64,000 nt of DNA. Origin: Formicarius rufipectus. Lineage: Eukaryota > Chordata > Aves > Passeriformes > Formicariidae. The translations under genes and the position numbers were made by a program. The stretch covers positions 63,514-127,513 of the forward strand of contig VXAU01001778.1 in the NCBI GenBank assembly GCA_013399695.1. Reading direction: 5' to 3'. Shown in pieces: positions 1 through 10,643 of this stretch. The notes under the pieces were generated by a model that worked only from the letters and a program-made list of their open reading frames with translations, had not been told where the DNA came from and did no database searches. Each line of letters begins with the position of its first letter. Positions within the stretch are counted from its first letter, which is position 1.

Positions 1-1
1 C

Positions 2-1105
2 ATCAAAGAAGAGGAGAGGCCATTGCCTGAGAATGAGTTTCAGAGACAAGTGTGGTTGCTCTTTGAGTACCCTGAGAGCTCAGGCCCTGCCAGGATTATA
101 GCTATTGTCTCCGTCATGGTGATTTTAATCTCCATTGTCAGCTTTTGCCTGGAAACCTTGCCCATTTTTCGGGATGAGAATGAAGATATGCATGGCAGTG
201 GTCTGAGCCACCTGCCCTACTCCAACAGCAGCATGGGATACCAGCAGTCCACTTCTTTCACAGACCCCTTCTTCATTGTGGAGACACTTTGCATCATCTG
301 GTTCTCCTTCGAGTTCTTGGTGAGGTTTTTCGCCTGCCCCAGCAAGGCTGGGTTTTTTACCAACATCATGAACATTATAGACATTGTAGCCATCATTCCC
401 TATTTCATCACCTTAGGGACGGAGCTGGCCGAGAAGCCGGAGGATGGTCAGCAAGGCCAGCAAGCCATGTCCTTGGCCATCCTCCGAGTCATCCGCTTGG
501 TGCGGGTCTTCAGGATCTTCAAGCTGTCCCGGCACTCCAAGGGGCTGCAGATCCTGGGGCAGACTCTCAAGGCCAGCATGAGGGAGCTGGGCCTCTTGAT
601 ATTTTTCCTCTTCATTGGCGTCATCCTCTTCTCCAGCGCCGTTTACTTTGCCGAGGCTGATGAGAGCGAGTCCCAGTTCCCGAGCATCCCCGATGCCTTC
701 TGGTGGGCTGTGGTTTCCATGACAACTGTTGGCTATGGAGACATGGTCCCCACGACCATTGGGGGGAAAATAGTGGGTTCCTTGTGTGCCATTGCTGGTG
801 TATTAACGATTGCCTTACCAGTGCCCGTCATAGTGTCTAACTTCAACTACTTCTACCACCGGGAGACAGAGGGAGAAGAGCAGGCTCAATATCTGCAAGT
901 AACCAGCTGCCCAAAGATCCCCTCTTCCCCTGACCTAAAGAAAAGCAGAAGTGCCTCTACTATTAGTAAGTCTGATTATATGGAGATTCAGGAAGGCGTA
1001 AACAATAGCAATGAGGATTTTAGGGAGGAGAATTTGAAGACAGCCAATTGCACCCTAGCTAACACAAACTATGTGAATATCACCAAAATGTTAACCGATG
1101 TCTAG
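2..1105 (+). CDS. KCNA2: Voltage-gated potassium channel Kv1.2, 3' part of coding region
   Basis: This is the pore-forming alpha subunit of a Shaker-type delayed-rectifier K+ channel, a tetramer of the axonal membrane. The frame is open from base 2 and gives 367 residues to the TAG stop. The family protein is about 499 residues, so roughly 130 N-terminal residues (most of the T1 domain) lie off the left edge. In order one sees the T1-S1 linker, S1, a glycosylatable S1-S2 loop, S2, S3, the arginine-rich S4 (RVIRLVRVFRIFKLSRHS, bases 485-538), S5, the selectivity filter TVGYGD (725-742), S6 with the PVP hinge, and a C-tail with YMEIQEG. The tail ends in LTDV, a PDZ ligand. The C-terminal tail is diagnostic for Kv1.2 rather than Kv1.1 or Kv1.3. 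No frameshift is visible. Vertebrate Kv1 coding regions usually sit in one exon, and nothing here contradicts that. Confidence 0.97.
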   Translation: MKEEERPLPENEFQRQVWLLFEYPESSGPARIIAIVSVMVILISIVSFCLETLPIFRDENEDMHGSGLSHLPYSNSSMGYQQSTSFTDPFFIVETLCIIWFSFEFLVRFFACPSKAGFFTNIMNIIDIVAIIPYFITLGTELAEKPEDGQQGQQAMSLAILRVIRLVRVFRIFKLSRHSKGLQILGQTLKASMRELGLLIFFLFIGVILFSSAVYFAEADESESQFPSIPDAFWWAVVSMTTVGYGDMVPTTIGGKIVGSLCAIAGVLTIALPVPVIVSNFNYFYHRETEGEEQAQYLQVTSCPKIPSSPDLKKSRSASTISKSDYMEIQEGVNNSNEDFREENLKTANCTLANTNYVNITKMLTDV

Positions 1106-1262
1106 TCGTTAAAATCTAGTAATGTATTTAAAGCTGAAGTGGAAAAACTGCAGATATTGAGTTCTGCTCTGCATTGTAGTTAACACAGTATTTTCTCTGG
1201 TGTATATTCGGTTCTGCATGGGAAGCAATAGCTGTGTAAGTGACTTTTAACCTTTGATTTCC

Positions 1263-1363
1263 ACACCAAAAAAGCATCCGAAAAAGAAACAAAAAAAACC
1301 CAAAAAAAAACCCCACCACCACGAAAACAAAGAAACAACAAACCCCAAACCAACAAACCCAAA
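1263..1363 (+). repeat. A/C-rich low-complexity tract just after KCNA2
   Basis: About 100 bases with almost no T and very few G, alternating runs of A and of CCC. It sits about 160 bases after the KCNA2 stop codon, in the presumed 3' UTR. Confidence 0.75.
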
Positions 1364-1767
1364 CCATTTTGTTGCCCTTCTCCCATCCCACTGGGTTTTC
1401 AAAGGGATAGAAGGGATTTCGAGTAGCAGGATGGGGATGTGAGGTGCAGCTCCAGGCTCTGCCAGGTCCCTGTCCTGGGTGTCAACCAGCTTCCAGGGAA
1501 CAGCTGGGAAAGGTCAGGCAGAACTTACTGAAGGGACAATGCGGGTGAGTGTCCGGATTGCTGGAAGGCTCAGGTTTCCACCCTGGGAATGCCAAACCCG
1601 GACGCGTCACCCAGGCTCCTGTTTCATAACTGAAAATGCTGCATGCTGCAATAGTTTCAGCCACTGCAGTGTGCCTGTGTGAGACCCAGGGGAGGGATAA
1701 TTAGTGTGACGGCACATTATTTATTAAGTCTTAAATTTTCTATGCCAGGCATAGTGAGGGCCAAGTA

Positions 1768-1773
1768 AATAAA
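1768..1773 (+). terminator. Possible proximal KCNA2 poly(A) signal
   Basis: AATAAA in an AT-rich stretch about 660 bases after the stop codon. No strong GT-rich element follows closely, so it may be unused or a weak proximal site. Confidence 0.3.
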
Positions 1774-4470
1774 TCAAGCACTTGGATTTTATGTGTTTTA
1801 GATGACACTTCCATCTCCAATATTTCCAGGCTCACCAAAGACACCTCCACTGACACATTGAAAATGAGTTGGGTAAAGCATCTTTTTTTATATCTACATA
1901 TAAAACAGAAGCAACTATGCTGTGGCCTATAATATATTTATATGCTGTGAAATTTAACCAGTAATACAGTATAGCTGCATGGATATTTGTTGCATGAATC
2001 TGAATATTTAATACACACACAAATATATATTTTCTTAGTAGACTATACAGTATTCATGTTTATAGTGTTTATAGATTCTCCAGTGGTTTGAAGGAGATTC
2101 ATGGAAGTTCAAAAATCTCAATTCTAGTTAAAAATAGGATGGGGAAGGCATGTGCTGACAACAGTTGGATAGATAACAAGGCAGAGCCTGAGTGTCCAAG
2201 CGTCCAGACACAAGAGCCGACTAAAAGAGGGAAGGTGAGCTGAAAGTTAAACACCTGCACTCATTATGGGGTGAATAATTAGTCATTAATCTTGGTGTCA
2301 GAAGCAGAAACCACAGCAGATCAGAGAGGGTACAAGCAGGTGGAATTGCAGGTTCTGACTCTTCTGGCTTGTTTGTTCAGCAGTTTTCAGCTGTTCCCGT
2401 GTAATTCTTGTGTGTGTATGTAGATATTTAGAGAGTGACGACAGGTCCAAATCCTCAGCAAACAGAGTTCTTGGGGCATTGAGGCTTCCCAGTTTAGGAG
2501 TGCTGGGATGGTGGATGGACTGGAGCAGGATGACCTGCCCTGTGGAGCCCATGGGATCACCAGAGCAGGGTGTGTTTTGCTCTGGAAAACTCCTTGTCAA
2601 CCACATAGAGCCCCAGGGCTGGGGGTTTATTCCTTTTTGATGGAGAGAGCATGTGCTGAGGGTGGGCTGGAGCAAAGCTGGTGCCTCTGAGCCTTTGCTT
2701 TGCCTTCTTCCAGGGTTTTTAGTGTTGTGTTTGGGTGCAGAGTGCCTGAGGTTATCTCTGCTTCTTCATCTCCAGTGCATTTGGAGATGGGAGCTGTTGA
2801 TTCAGGGGGATCTCATCTGCTTTCCCCAACCCCATTTGGGTTTCCTTGCGTTTCCCCCATTGCTGACAACCTCCAGGGAGGGATGCCCTGTTCTACTGCC
2901 AGGTCAGGGGACAGGGATGCAAATCTCTGCCAAGGTCATGGTTGATCAAAGCTTCCCTGGGCTGTGGAACAGGGTTCGTTTGGGGTGAACTTGGTCTGAA
3001 CTGGGGCGTGATCAGTGCTGGGCCACTGCATGAAGTGTGGGCACAAGGTGGGAATCTCTTGGCAGAGCACAAGGAGGAGGTCAGAGACCCTTGCTGAGCT
3101 CAGAGAGGATGACCCTACTAAACAACAATAAACCAACCGGTGCTAACATATTCTACAGCAATGGTTCCAAATGCTGCTCCAGGGCCAGATCCACCTGGTG
3201 CAAAGATGGCTCCACTTGGCCAGGTGGAATCACTCCTCAGTTTTATTTGAATGATTGACTTATTCTGGCCTGGCTGTAATTCACACCATGGCTTGTGCAT
3301 CAAAGTCCTGACTTCTGCTTGGAGCAGAGGACCAGCAGCATCCACGAGTTGGGGCTCAAGGGTGCTCAGCATCCCTGGCCTGTCTTTAGACTCATTGTGT
3401 TGGGAGCCGTCTGCTCCCACTTCCCTGGGGCAGCTCAGGAATGGTAGCCCCTGAAACTCACACACACCTGTAAAAAAAGCAACACTAGCAAAAGCAATAA
3501 ATTTTGACTCCTGAAGTTCATCCTGTTGGATGAGGCAGGGCTGGCAGGAGTCAGTCTTGGGCACAATTCCCAGGACAGTCAGCCAGCTTTCCTCAATCCC
3601 CCTTGTGGTGGGTCCGTGGGGACCTGAACTTGCACAGGGAAGCTGCTGGGTGTGCTGGATACTGCTCACCCACCTCTGGGTGTTCCTACCCCAGGAGATC
3701 CCATTCCTGGTCAAGGCTGAGCAAGTTTTTTGGGGGAGGATTCTGGCACTTGGTGAGACTTTGTGAAGTGCCTGATTGTTTAATGCCTTTGGACTTGGGA
3801 TGGTTTGGGATGATTGGCCAAAATCTTGGGTGCACGTTGGGACCACACACACCATTGTGCCTTGGTGAGGAGGGAGGTCATGTTCTCTGGGGAGGTGGTG
3901 TTTTGGGAACAGTGTTCCTGTGGGCTTTCTAAGGCCAGGCAGGAGTGGAGAGCAAATCCATAAGTAGGAACAGTCACATCCAAACCCTCTCGCCAAGCCG
4001 GAGGGTCCCACCTGCCTTTGGAAGCCTCAGAGATGTGTTGCAGGGATGAATGAAGACAAAGAGCAAGAGGCCACTCTCCCGTTGTCACCAATGTGAGCTG
4101 ACATCTGTCCCCAGGACAGGGCCAGCCCCTTTCCTTGGGACAGATCCTGCACTGACCCTGGCAGATGTTCCTGAGCAAAACTAGCCCTGGTGGGAGACTG
4201 GCTCTGTGCCGCCCTGCTTTGGAAAACAGGGAAAACGCCAGGATAGTGCTCAGATGTTTGCTGAGGGTGGGGAAGGTCAGTGGGGGCTGTGGCTGCGAGG
4301 GATCCGTCCGTCTGCATGAAGCAGAAGGGTCCAGATTTCTCCCTTGCACAGAGAAATAGTTCCCCTATAGCTTTTAATGGGATTTGTGCCTGCAGGTCGG
4401 AGCTCTAGTGCTATTTCTAGCTTTGCTTCTGACTCACTGATGTGATCTTGAACCAGTTTTTCAGGAGACT

Positions 4471-4523
4471 GTGATTTTTTTTTTCTTTTCCTTTTTTTTT
4501 TCTTTTTTTTTTTTTTTTTCCCT
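4471..4523 (+). repeat. Poly-T/pyrimidine tract
   Basis: Roughly 50 bases, nearly all T with scattered C. It could be the reverse-complement A-tail of an old retroposed copy, but no adjacent retrogene is recognised. Confidence 0.8.
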
Positions 4524-5675
4524 CAAGGAATTTGGTTTTAGAGACTCTGGGCCTGTTTCTGTGGAAATGTTGAGCATCCCAACCTGCTCTTGACTCTGAA
4601 AGGCTGGAAAAATGAGCTGCAAAATGGCTCAGAAGGTGGGGGGGGTGTTAAATTGCTGACCTAGGAAGGGTGGGGTCCTGCCATCTATGTTTCATTGCAT
4701 GAGGCTACTCAACGGAGGTGGTCTGGTTCCTTTACTCCTCCTGAGGAGAAACTTGCCTCTCTCCGGGGTTGGGATGGAGGACTGGAGCTCTCTGGTTTGT
4801 GGAAGTTCTCCTGGAGGACACAGCACCTCTGTTTTAGTTTTATCCTTTGTGCCATGGTTTTGGAGAAATGGAAAGCTGGAATTAAAGGTGGGTTGTCTTC
4901 TACACCCAACCTCACACCCAAGCCTTCAAGCAACCCATCAGTCCTTTAGTATCTTCCAAAATCTAGTCTAAGGGCAATGGGGTGAGGCTCAAATACCAGC
5001 TGGATACTACCAATGGATGAGGAAAGGATGATCTCTGTGGGATACTGTTTTATTGGAAAATTAATCTCTGCAGAGAAATTTTGTGTCCAAGCCCTCCAGA
5101 CCTGAATAGTGAGCTATAAGAAGAAAAAGGATCTCTGGATTGGCATGATGAGAGTGGCATGTGGGTGTATAAATATTGGCATATTTGTGCATAAATTCAC
5201 AGAAGGAGAGAAAAAGACTGAGGAGGAGGCACTTCAGGAAGGGCCGTGCTTTGTTATCAGATAATTCCTAGGTCAGCCCTTGAAAATGTGGCCAAAGTCT
5301 TGTAGCTTTTCTAGGGCTTGGAAAACACTTGAGGATGTGTCCAAGTGAAGGAGAGCTGGATCTGGCATTGGAAATGGGAGCATCCTGAGGAGCTGGTGGC
5401 GTTCAGCTCCTTGCATGCCTCTGCAAATCAGCAGCTTTGCACTGTCCCTCCTCCCAGTCTCACGTCCCCACTTTGGTTCCATCACAACCATTTCTGTGAC
5501 TGTTCAGGGAAAGCCAAGCAGAAGTTGAAGGGATTTGGTGGTGATGCCAATGCTGTGCTGCAGCAGGCAGGGTTTTGAGGTTATTTTTTGTAATGGTTGG
5601 ATTTTAAGTCCCTGGAACTATGGCAGCTTTTGGTCCCAGTGTGTTAGCTATTTGGAGCCAGGGTAGGTTAATCCT

Positions 5676-5870
5676 GGAGTCATGGAATGGTTTCACTTGG
5701 AAGGGATCTTAAAGATCATCTTGTTCTACTCCCTGCCATGGGCAGAGACACCTTCCACAAGATCAGGTTGCTCCAAGCCCTGTCCAACCTGGCCTTGAAA
5801 CCTTCTCTCAAGGTCTGTACTTTGAGACCTTATTCCCTGTCTCCATTCATGGGGGCAGTTACCCATGGTA
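5676..5870 (-). mobile_element. CR1 LINE 3' fragment
   Basis: It reads as the reverse complement of an avian CR1 tail: a degenerate ATGGAATGG start, then GGAAGGGATCTTAAAGATCATC, the CCATGGGCAGAGACACCTTCCAC block and GGTTGCTCCAAGCC. It lies inside the presumed KCNA2 3' UTR. Confidence 0.85.
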
Positions 5871-6909
5871 GGTGTCCGTAATAGTTATCCATACCGAGGG
5901 TGCTCAGCTTTGGGAGCTGGTCAGTGTGCTGCCAGGGTAAAAGGGGCTGAGGAGAGAAGGAAACAACCCCAAACCATTTTGTTCTGCACCCAAAATAAGG
6001 CTGTGGCTCCCTCCTGTTGGGGACCAGCTGCTGCCCCTCCCAGGAGCCTTGAGGGGAACCAGGGTCCCCCGCACAAGCCCAGCTTCTGGCCAGGGCCCTG
6101 CCCTTCCCCAGCCCTGTGTGAGCAGCACCCTATGGGCTTGGTCTACCTGTGATGTTGCTGCATTTGGCTGCCCAAATTTCATCCCCCTGTTCAGAACTGA
6201 GTGTTCTGATCCTGCTGCATCCCATCCTGGGGGAGAGGGATGGGACTCAGTGACGCGAATCATCCCAGGGAGCACAGCACTAATTTACACCCAGGCACAA
6301 CACCCCCCAGCTCAGTTGTGCATGATGAGAGGGGAATTCCTTATCCATGTTTTTCCTCCAGAGAGGGGATGGTTTGGCTTATAGGAGCTGCTGGACATTG
6401 TGCAACCACACAAAGTCTACACATGGACCCTCACAGCAGACCACGTCCCCTCCCCAGCCCTGCCTGACTGTCCTGAGCTTGGGGTTGGTCTTTTGGAGTT
6501 TGGGGTTTTTATTAATTACTCTTATTTTTTAATATTTTCTGCTACCTATAAGCCTGCAAGTATCTCTTTGCACTTGCTCTTTCATTGCTTGAGACTGTGC
6601 TCTTGTCCTCCAATGTCATCCCCAAAGAGCAAGGGGAAAAAATGGGTATTGGATCAACCCTGCAAGTGGTGCCTAATTTGAGCAAATCAATAAGAAGAGG
6701 AAATCCAAGAAGGACTCATCCTAAGGATGCTGGAGCTGAACCTCTTGTTTCCATGGTTACGGGAGAAATGGGACCAGGAGTGGAGAGAGGCCTATAAACT
6801 GTTAAAGGAGGACTCGTGGGAATTTCAAGTCATTTAACCATGCATTTGCTAGACAAAAATGTAGACACCAGCTGTACCTGAATTGCACAGTGTTTATAGA
6901 CGGTCCTGC

Positions 6910-6980
6910 CCTTATTGACGGTGTGGGGGTGTCTGGGGGCTCAGGTGGAAAGGGGCTGGGGGACCCCCAAGTCAATAAGG
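6910..6980 (+). other. Inverted repeat (candidate RNA hairpin) near the KCNA2 transcript end
   Basis: CCTTATTGAC at 6910-6919 is matched by its reverse complement GTCAATAAGG at 6971-6980, a perfect 10-bp stem. Inside it TGGGGGT faces ACCCCCA and can extend the stem after a small bulge; the loop is G-rich. It lies about 145 bases before the distal poly(A) signal. Confidence 0.55.
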
Positions 6981-7122
6981 CTGCCCATTGTATATAGGTA
7001 TATAGATCTGTGTACATACATATCCCAAATGAGCATTTGCTGTCTGGTTTATCATGAGTGTATATAATTTATTCTTCACAGAGTATCACAATTTTTGTAA
7101 ATATCAGCACTAATTAAGAGAA

Positions 7123-7128
7123 AATAAA
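7123..7128 (+). terminator. Probable distal KCNA2 poly(A) signal
   Basis: AATAAA within an A-rich run, preceded by TGTAAATA-like motifs and followed within about 50 bases by a TG-rich stretch. This is the best-formed cleavage context between KCNA2 and 10 kb. Confidence 0.5.
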
Positions 7129-7145
7129 TATGTATATTATTGAGG

Positions 7146-10100
7146 AGTTATTTTGATATCAGTTCTGTGGAGGGTGGGAGAGGAATAGACAAGCAGTTGT
7201 ATTTTTGGTATGTTTTTCTCTACAACTAAACCTTCTGTGAGAACAGGAAGAATCCATTTGAGCCACGGAAAAAAATCCATTTGTGCTCCACCATCAGCCA
7301 GTTTGCAGGGGCTGGTGGAAGGGGAGATGCTCTGGGAGGAGCTGATGTGTCTTGGTGATGGACACCAGGACTTATGGGCATGATGCATGGTGTGTATGGC
7401 ATTCCCATGGGATTTGCTGTAAAACAGCTTCAAGCTCCAGAGAAAGGGGCTGAAACTGGTGTCACCTCCATGTTCCTCATCATTCTCCACTCCTCCAACT
7501 TGGGTATCAGCTATGTCCATGCAGGGAATGGGTGGCACTGGGAGATAAACCTGCTCTTGTGAGTACCCATTGGGGTTTTTTTAAAGCTGGTGATCCCTCC
7601 TGGAAGGGATCCCTCTTGGAAGACAGGGATGGTGCTGGTAGCACATCCAATGTGGAGTTACAAACCTGATACCCCTAGTAGGGTCTCCAGCAGGGAATGT
7701 GGATGGACCCTCCAGGATGGCCTTAGATCTCACAGAGGAATGGTTCATTTGGCCATTCTCTGGGAACAGCTGGAATAATATTTTCATTTGCTGTTTTGTC
7801 TCCTCTCCCACAAGTGTCTTGAGGCAACAAAGAGCAGAGGAGGCATTGGGGGCCCACGGTACTTGTGTTTTGGGGCTTGCCCATTTGCCTGATGGCTTTC
7901 ATGGGCAATGAGGCTGCTCTGGGCTTCTCTTCTCACAGGGCAGAGCCAAGGGAACCCCTACTCTGTCTTAACAGCATGGAGGAGAAACACAAAGAGAACA
8001 AAGAGATTCTCCCTCTGCCATGGATGGGCTGGTCCTGCTCGGCTCTGAGAAGTGGCACCGTCTGGTAAACCAAGGGTTAGTGCTAAACCTGCATCTCAAC
8101 CATCCCAAATCCCCTCATATTGGTCATGGGGGAGCTCCTGGTATGGGCTCAGAGTTTTGGGTTCAAGTGTCACTCGTGTCAATGTGGCTACTGTGTGGCC
8201 CAGCAATGTCATGTCCCGTTCTGTGCCTCAGTTTCCCCATCTTTTAACAGCTTCCTAAGCTGCCTCCAAGGCCCCAGCAAACTGCAAATCTCAATATTAG
8301 GACAGTGAAAATGCATAAATGGGTGGCTGAACCTGTGGATGGATGCTCTTGGGCAGGGAGGAGCAGCCAATTATGAACATTTAAGTGTGGAAAACCATCT
8401 GAGTGCACAAAAAATAACCAGAGTATTTATGAGCAGTTGCACCTCGAGCAAAATGTCAGTGTTTGCCATAATGCCGAGTGGAAGTGGGCACAAAACTGAA
8501 CCAGTTTATGCTCCTCTGATCCATTCCCAAGCCCAGGAGATGCTCCAGCCAGCTCTGGCAGATGCCAAACCCTTCCCTTACTGGTGTCCTGTTGGTTGTG
8601 GGCTCTTCAATACCTAAACACCAAGTGGAACCAGGAGTTTGCAGAACAGCCTGCTCTGCACAGGCTCTCTGGAGCCACGGCAGGAGGAGCCTGCGAGGTA
8701 GACACGGGAATTCTTTTAAATTGCCAGAATGTCAGCGTGCAGCACTGTCCCAGCCACGCTCTGAGGATGCAGGAGGTGCCATTAGAGGCGTTGCCTCCTC
8801 CCCCAGCTGAGCTGCTTGTGCTTTTACACCCTCCAAAGAGACACGGAGAGGATGGAAGAATCACCCCATCCTACGGGAGATCTCCACAGGCCTGGACAGC
8901 CCTTTTGCCCTGACACTGGATTCTCCCAGCCTGTGATCCCAACTGTGGAAAGCAGCTGATCCTACGGAGTGCAGCCTGGCTGGTTCTGCCTGTGCTGACT
9001 GACCTAATTTCCATCACTTTCTTTGCTGAGTGTCACCTCTGCCAACCAAAACCCCATGAAATTCCTCATGGATTCACTCTGGAGCTCATAAGTCAGAGAC
9101 CTGCAAAGTGGCGCAGTGATGCTCCCCATCACAGGAAGACCACAGTGCACACACTTGCAGAAGCTCCTCTCCCAGCTGAGGGGCTGAATCCCTCTAAATC
9201 CTGCTTGTTTCCATCCAGGAAGACAAGGATTCAAGTGCCAAGAAAGCACTACCTGTGTTCCTTCTCCTGGAAAGCTCAGGATGCTCAAACCCCATTACAG
9301 CCCATCTCATGTTCCCCAGGGCCCAGCAGAAGTTTTTAGCTGCGAGCGAGTCCACCTCCATTTGGCAAAGTGGGCACTTGGATCCTGAAAGCACCTCCCA
9401 GACTGGAGCTGTAAGAAGGCCATTAAGTGAGATACTGAGAGTAGGAAAGGCAAAATGATCCCACACTTGAGATGTTGCTGCTCTCCTGGTGATGCTCTGT
9501 GGGTGCTTGGGGTGGTGGGACTCGGGTGGGAGTTGGTGCTGAGTTGAACCATTGCTGCTGCAGTGCTGGTGATTCCAAAGAGCCTTAAGCAGGAGGTTGG
9601 GAACACAAAATTTGCAAGGGTGGGTGTGTGCACAGGGTAACCTCTAGGCAAAGGTTTGTAGCTTGCACAGCTTGCACAGCTCCAAAATGCTCATTTATCC
9701 CACAACTCTGTAAATCAGGCCAGATCTCTCTTTCTCCTTCCCACTTCCTCCTTGCTCCTTCTTCTCTCTCCTTTGCATTTATGCTGGGTGTTGAAATACC
9801 TATTCCTGGGAGCAGAGCTCTCCTCTGCACCGTGGAATAGCATCCAGAGTTGGAAGAAGGAGGGTTTTAAGCAAAGAAAAGCAAATTTGGATGTATTGAA
9901 CATGAATGTGAATTTTACAGAGTCAGAACTGACTCTGCTGAGGCCCCACATCTCCAAAGCATTAGGGCAGACAAATAAGATCCAAGGATTAAAGCCAGCT
10001 CTACCCAAATATTTGATATACACCAATGGCACCTTCCCATCCCAGAGATACTTGGATTTCTTGGTGCTTTGTGCCTCTCTATGCTGGGGAAGAGCCATGG

Positions 10101-10494
10101 TGAAACTGCCTCAAGTTTTTATCCTAAAAAAATAATGGGAGAATCTGAGTCCAGGGAGTCTCGAAGGTTCCCTGAGAGCTCAACAGAAGCTTTGCCTCTG
10201 TTCTGCCCTCTGTGCTTTGCTGTCCCTGGGGCAAAGCTCACTCTTGACCCTGGCTGGGCACAGGAGCTGGGCTCATTGATCCATGCCAGAATTCTCTGCT
10301 ACTCCATGGACGAGTCTTCAGGAAGCTGCTGCTTCAGAGTTCACAGGCACCCAAGAGCATGGGAACTGCAGCTGCAGGGTTGGCAGAGAAACCCCAGGGC
10401 CACTGATAACTCTGAGTTTGCTTTGCTGCTTCTTCAATGCAGCCAAAACCAGCTCCCTGCAAGAACAGCGCCAGGGTCTGGGGAGGCGGAGATG
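7146..10494. other. Intergenic, no gene seen
   Basis: Only short, unconvincing open frames occur here, without domain signatures. A remnant of an old repeat is suggested by the string CTCAGTTTCCCCATC near 8226-8240. Confidence 0.6.
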
Positions 10495-10643
10495 CCAAGG
10501 TCATCTTGCTCCTCATATCCACACAGAGACTCCAAGGTCATCCTGCTCCTCACATCCACACGGAGACTCCAAGGTCATCCTGCTCCTCACATCCACACGG
10601 AGACTCCAAGGTCATCCTGCTCCTCACATCCACACGGAGACCA
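10495..10643. repeat. 37-bp minisatellite, four units
   Basis: Units start with CCAAGG at 10495, 10532, 10569 and 10606, exactly 37 bases apart. The last three are nearly identical; the first has several substitutions. The array is head to tail with no spacers between units. Confidence 0.95.

Larger units (their letters stand above)
1106..7145 (+). other. KCNA2: Probable long KCNA2 3' untranslated region
   Basis: No coding exon is recognisable here. Mammalian KCNA2 transcripts have multi-kilobase 3' UTRs, and the first strong polyadenylation site after the AT-rich block at 1700-2130 is at 7123, followed by GT-rich sequence. The stretch contains a T-free A/C tract (about 1263-1363), an AT-rich block (about 1720-2130), a pyrimidine tract (4471-4523), one CR1 fragment (5676-5870) and an inverted repeat near the end. 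The assignment is inference from context; only cDNA or RNA-seq would fix the transcript end. Confidence 0.5.

Noticed and set aside
289..660. Second reading frame within KCNA2 (123 codons)
   Set aside because: Out-of-frame shadow of the channel coding sequence; the same shadow appears over the homologous part of KCNA10, as expected from shared codons.
3118..4011. 297-codon open frame on the minus strand
   Set aside because: No motif, no splice or promoter context, and it lies inside the presumed KCNA2 3' UTR with an overlapping minus-strand frame in another phase.
10495..10643. Possible CRISPR-like array
   Set aside because: Units abut with no unique spacers, there are no cas genes, and the sequence is vertebrate nuclear DNA.
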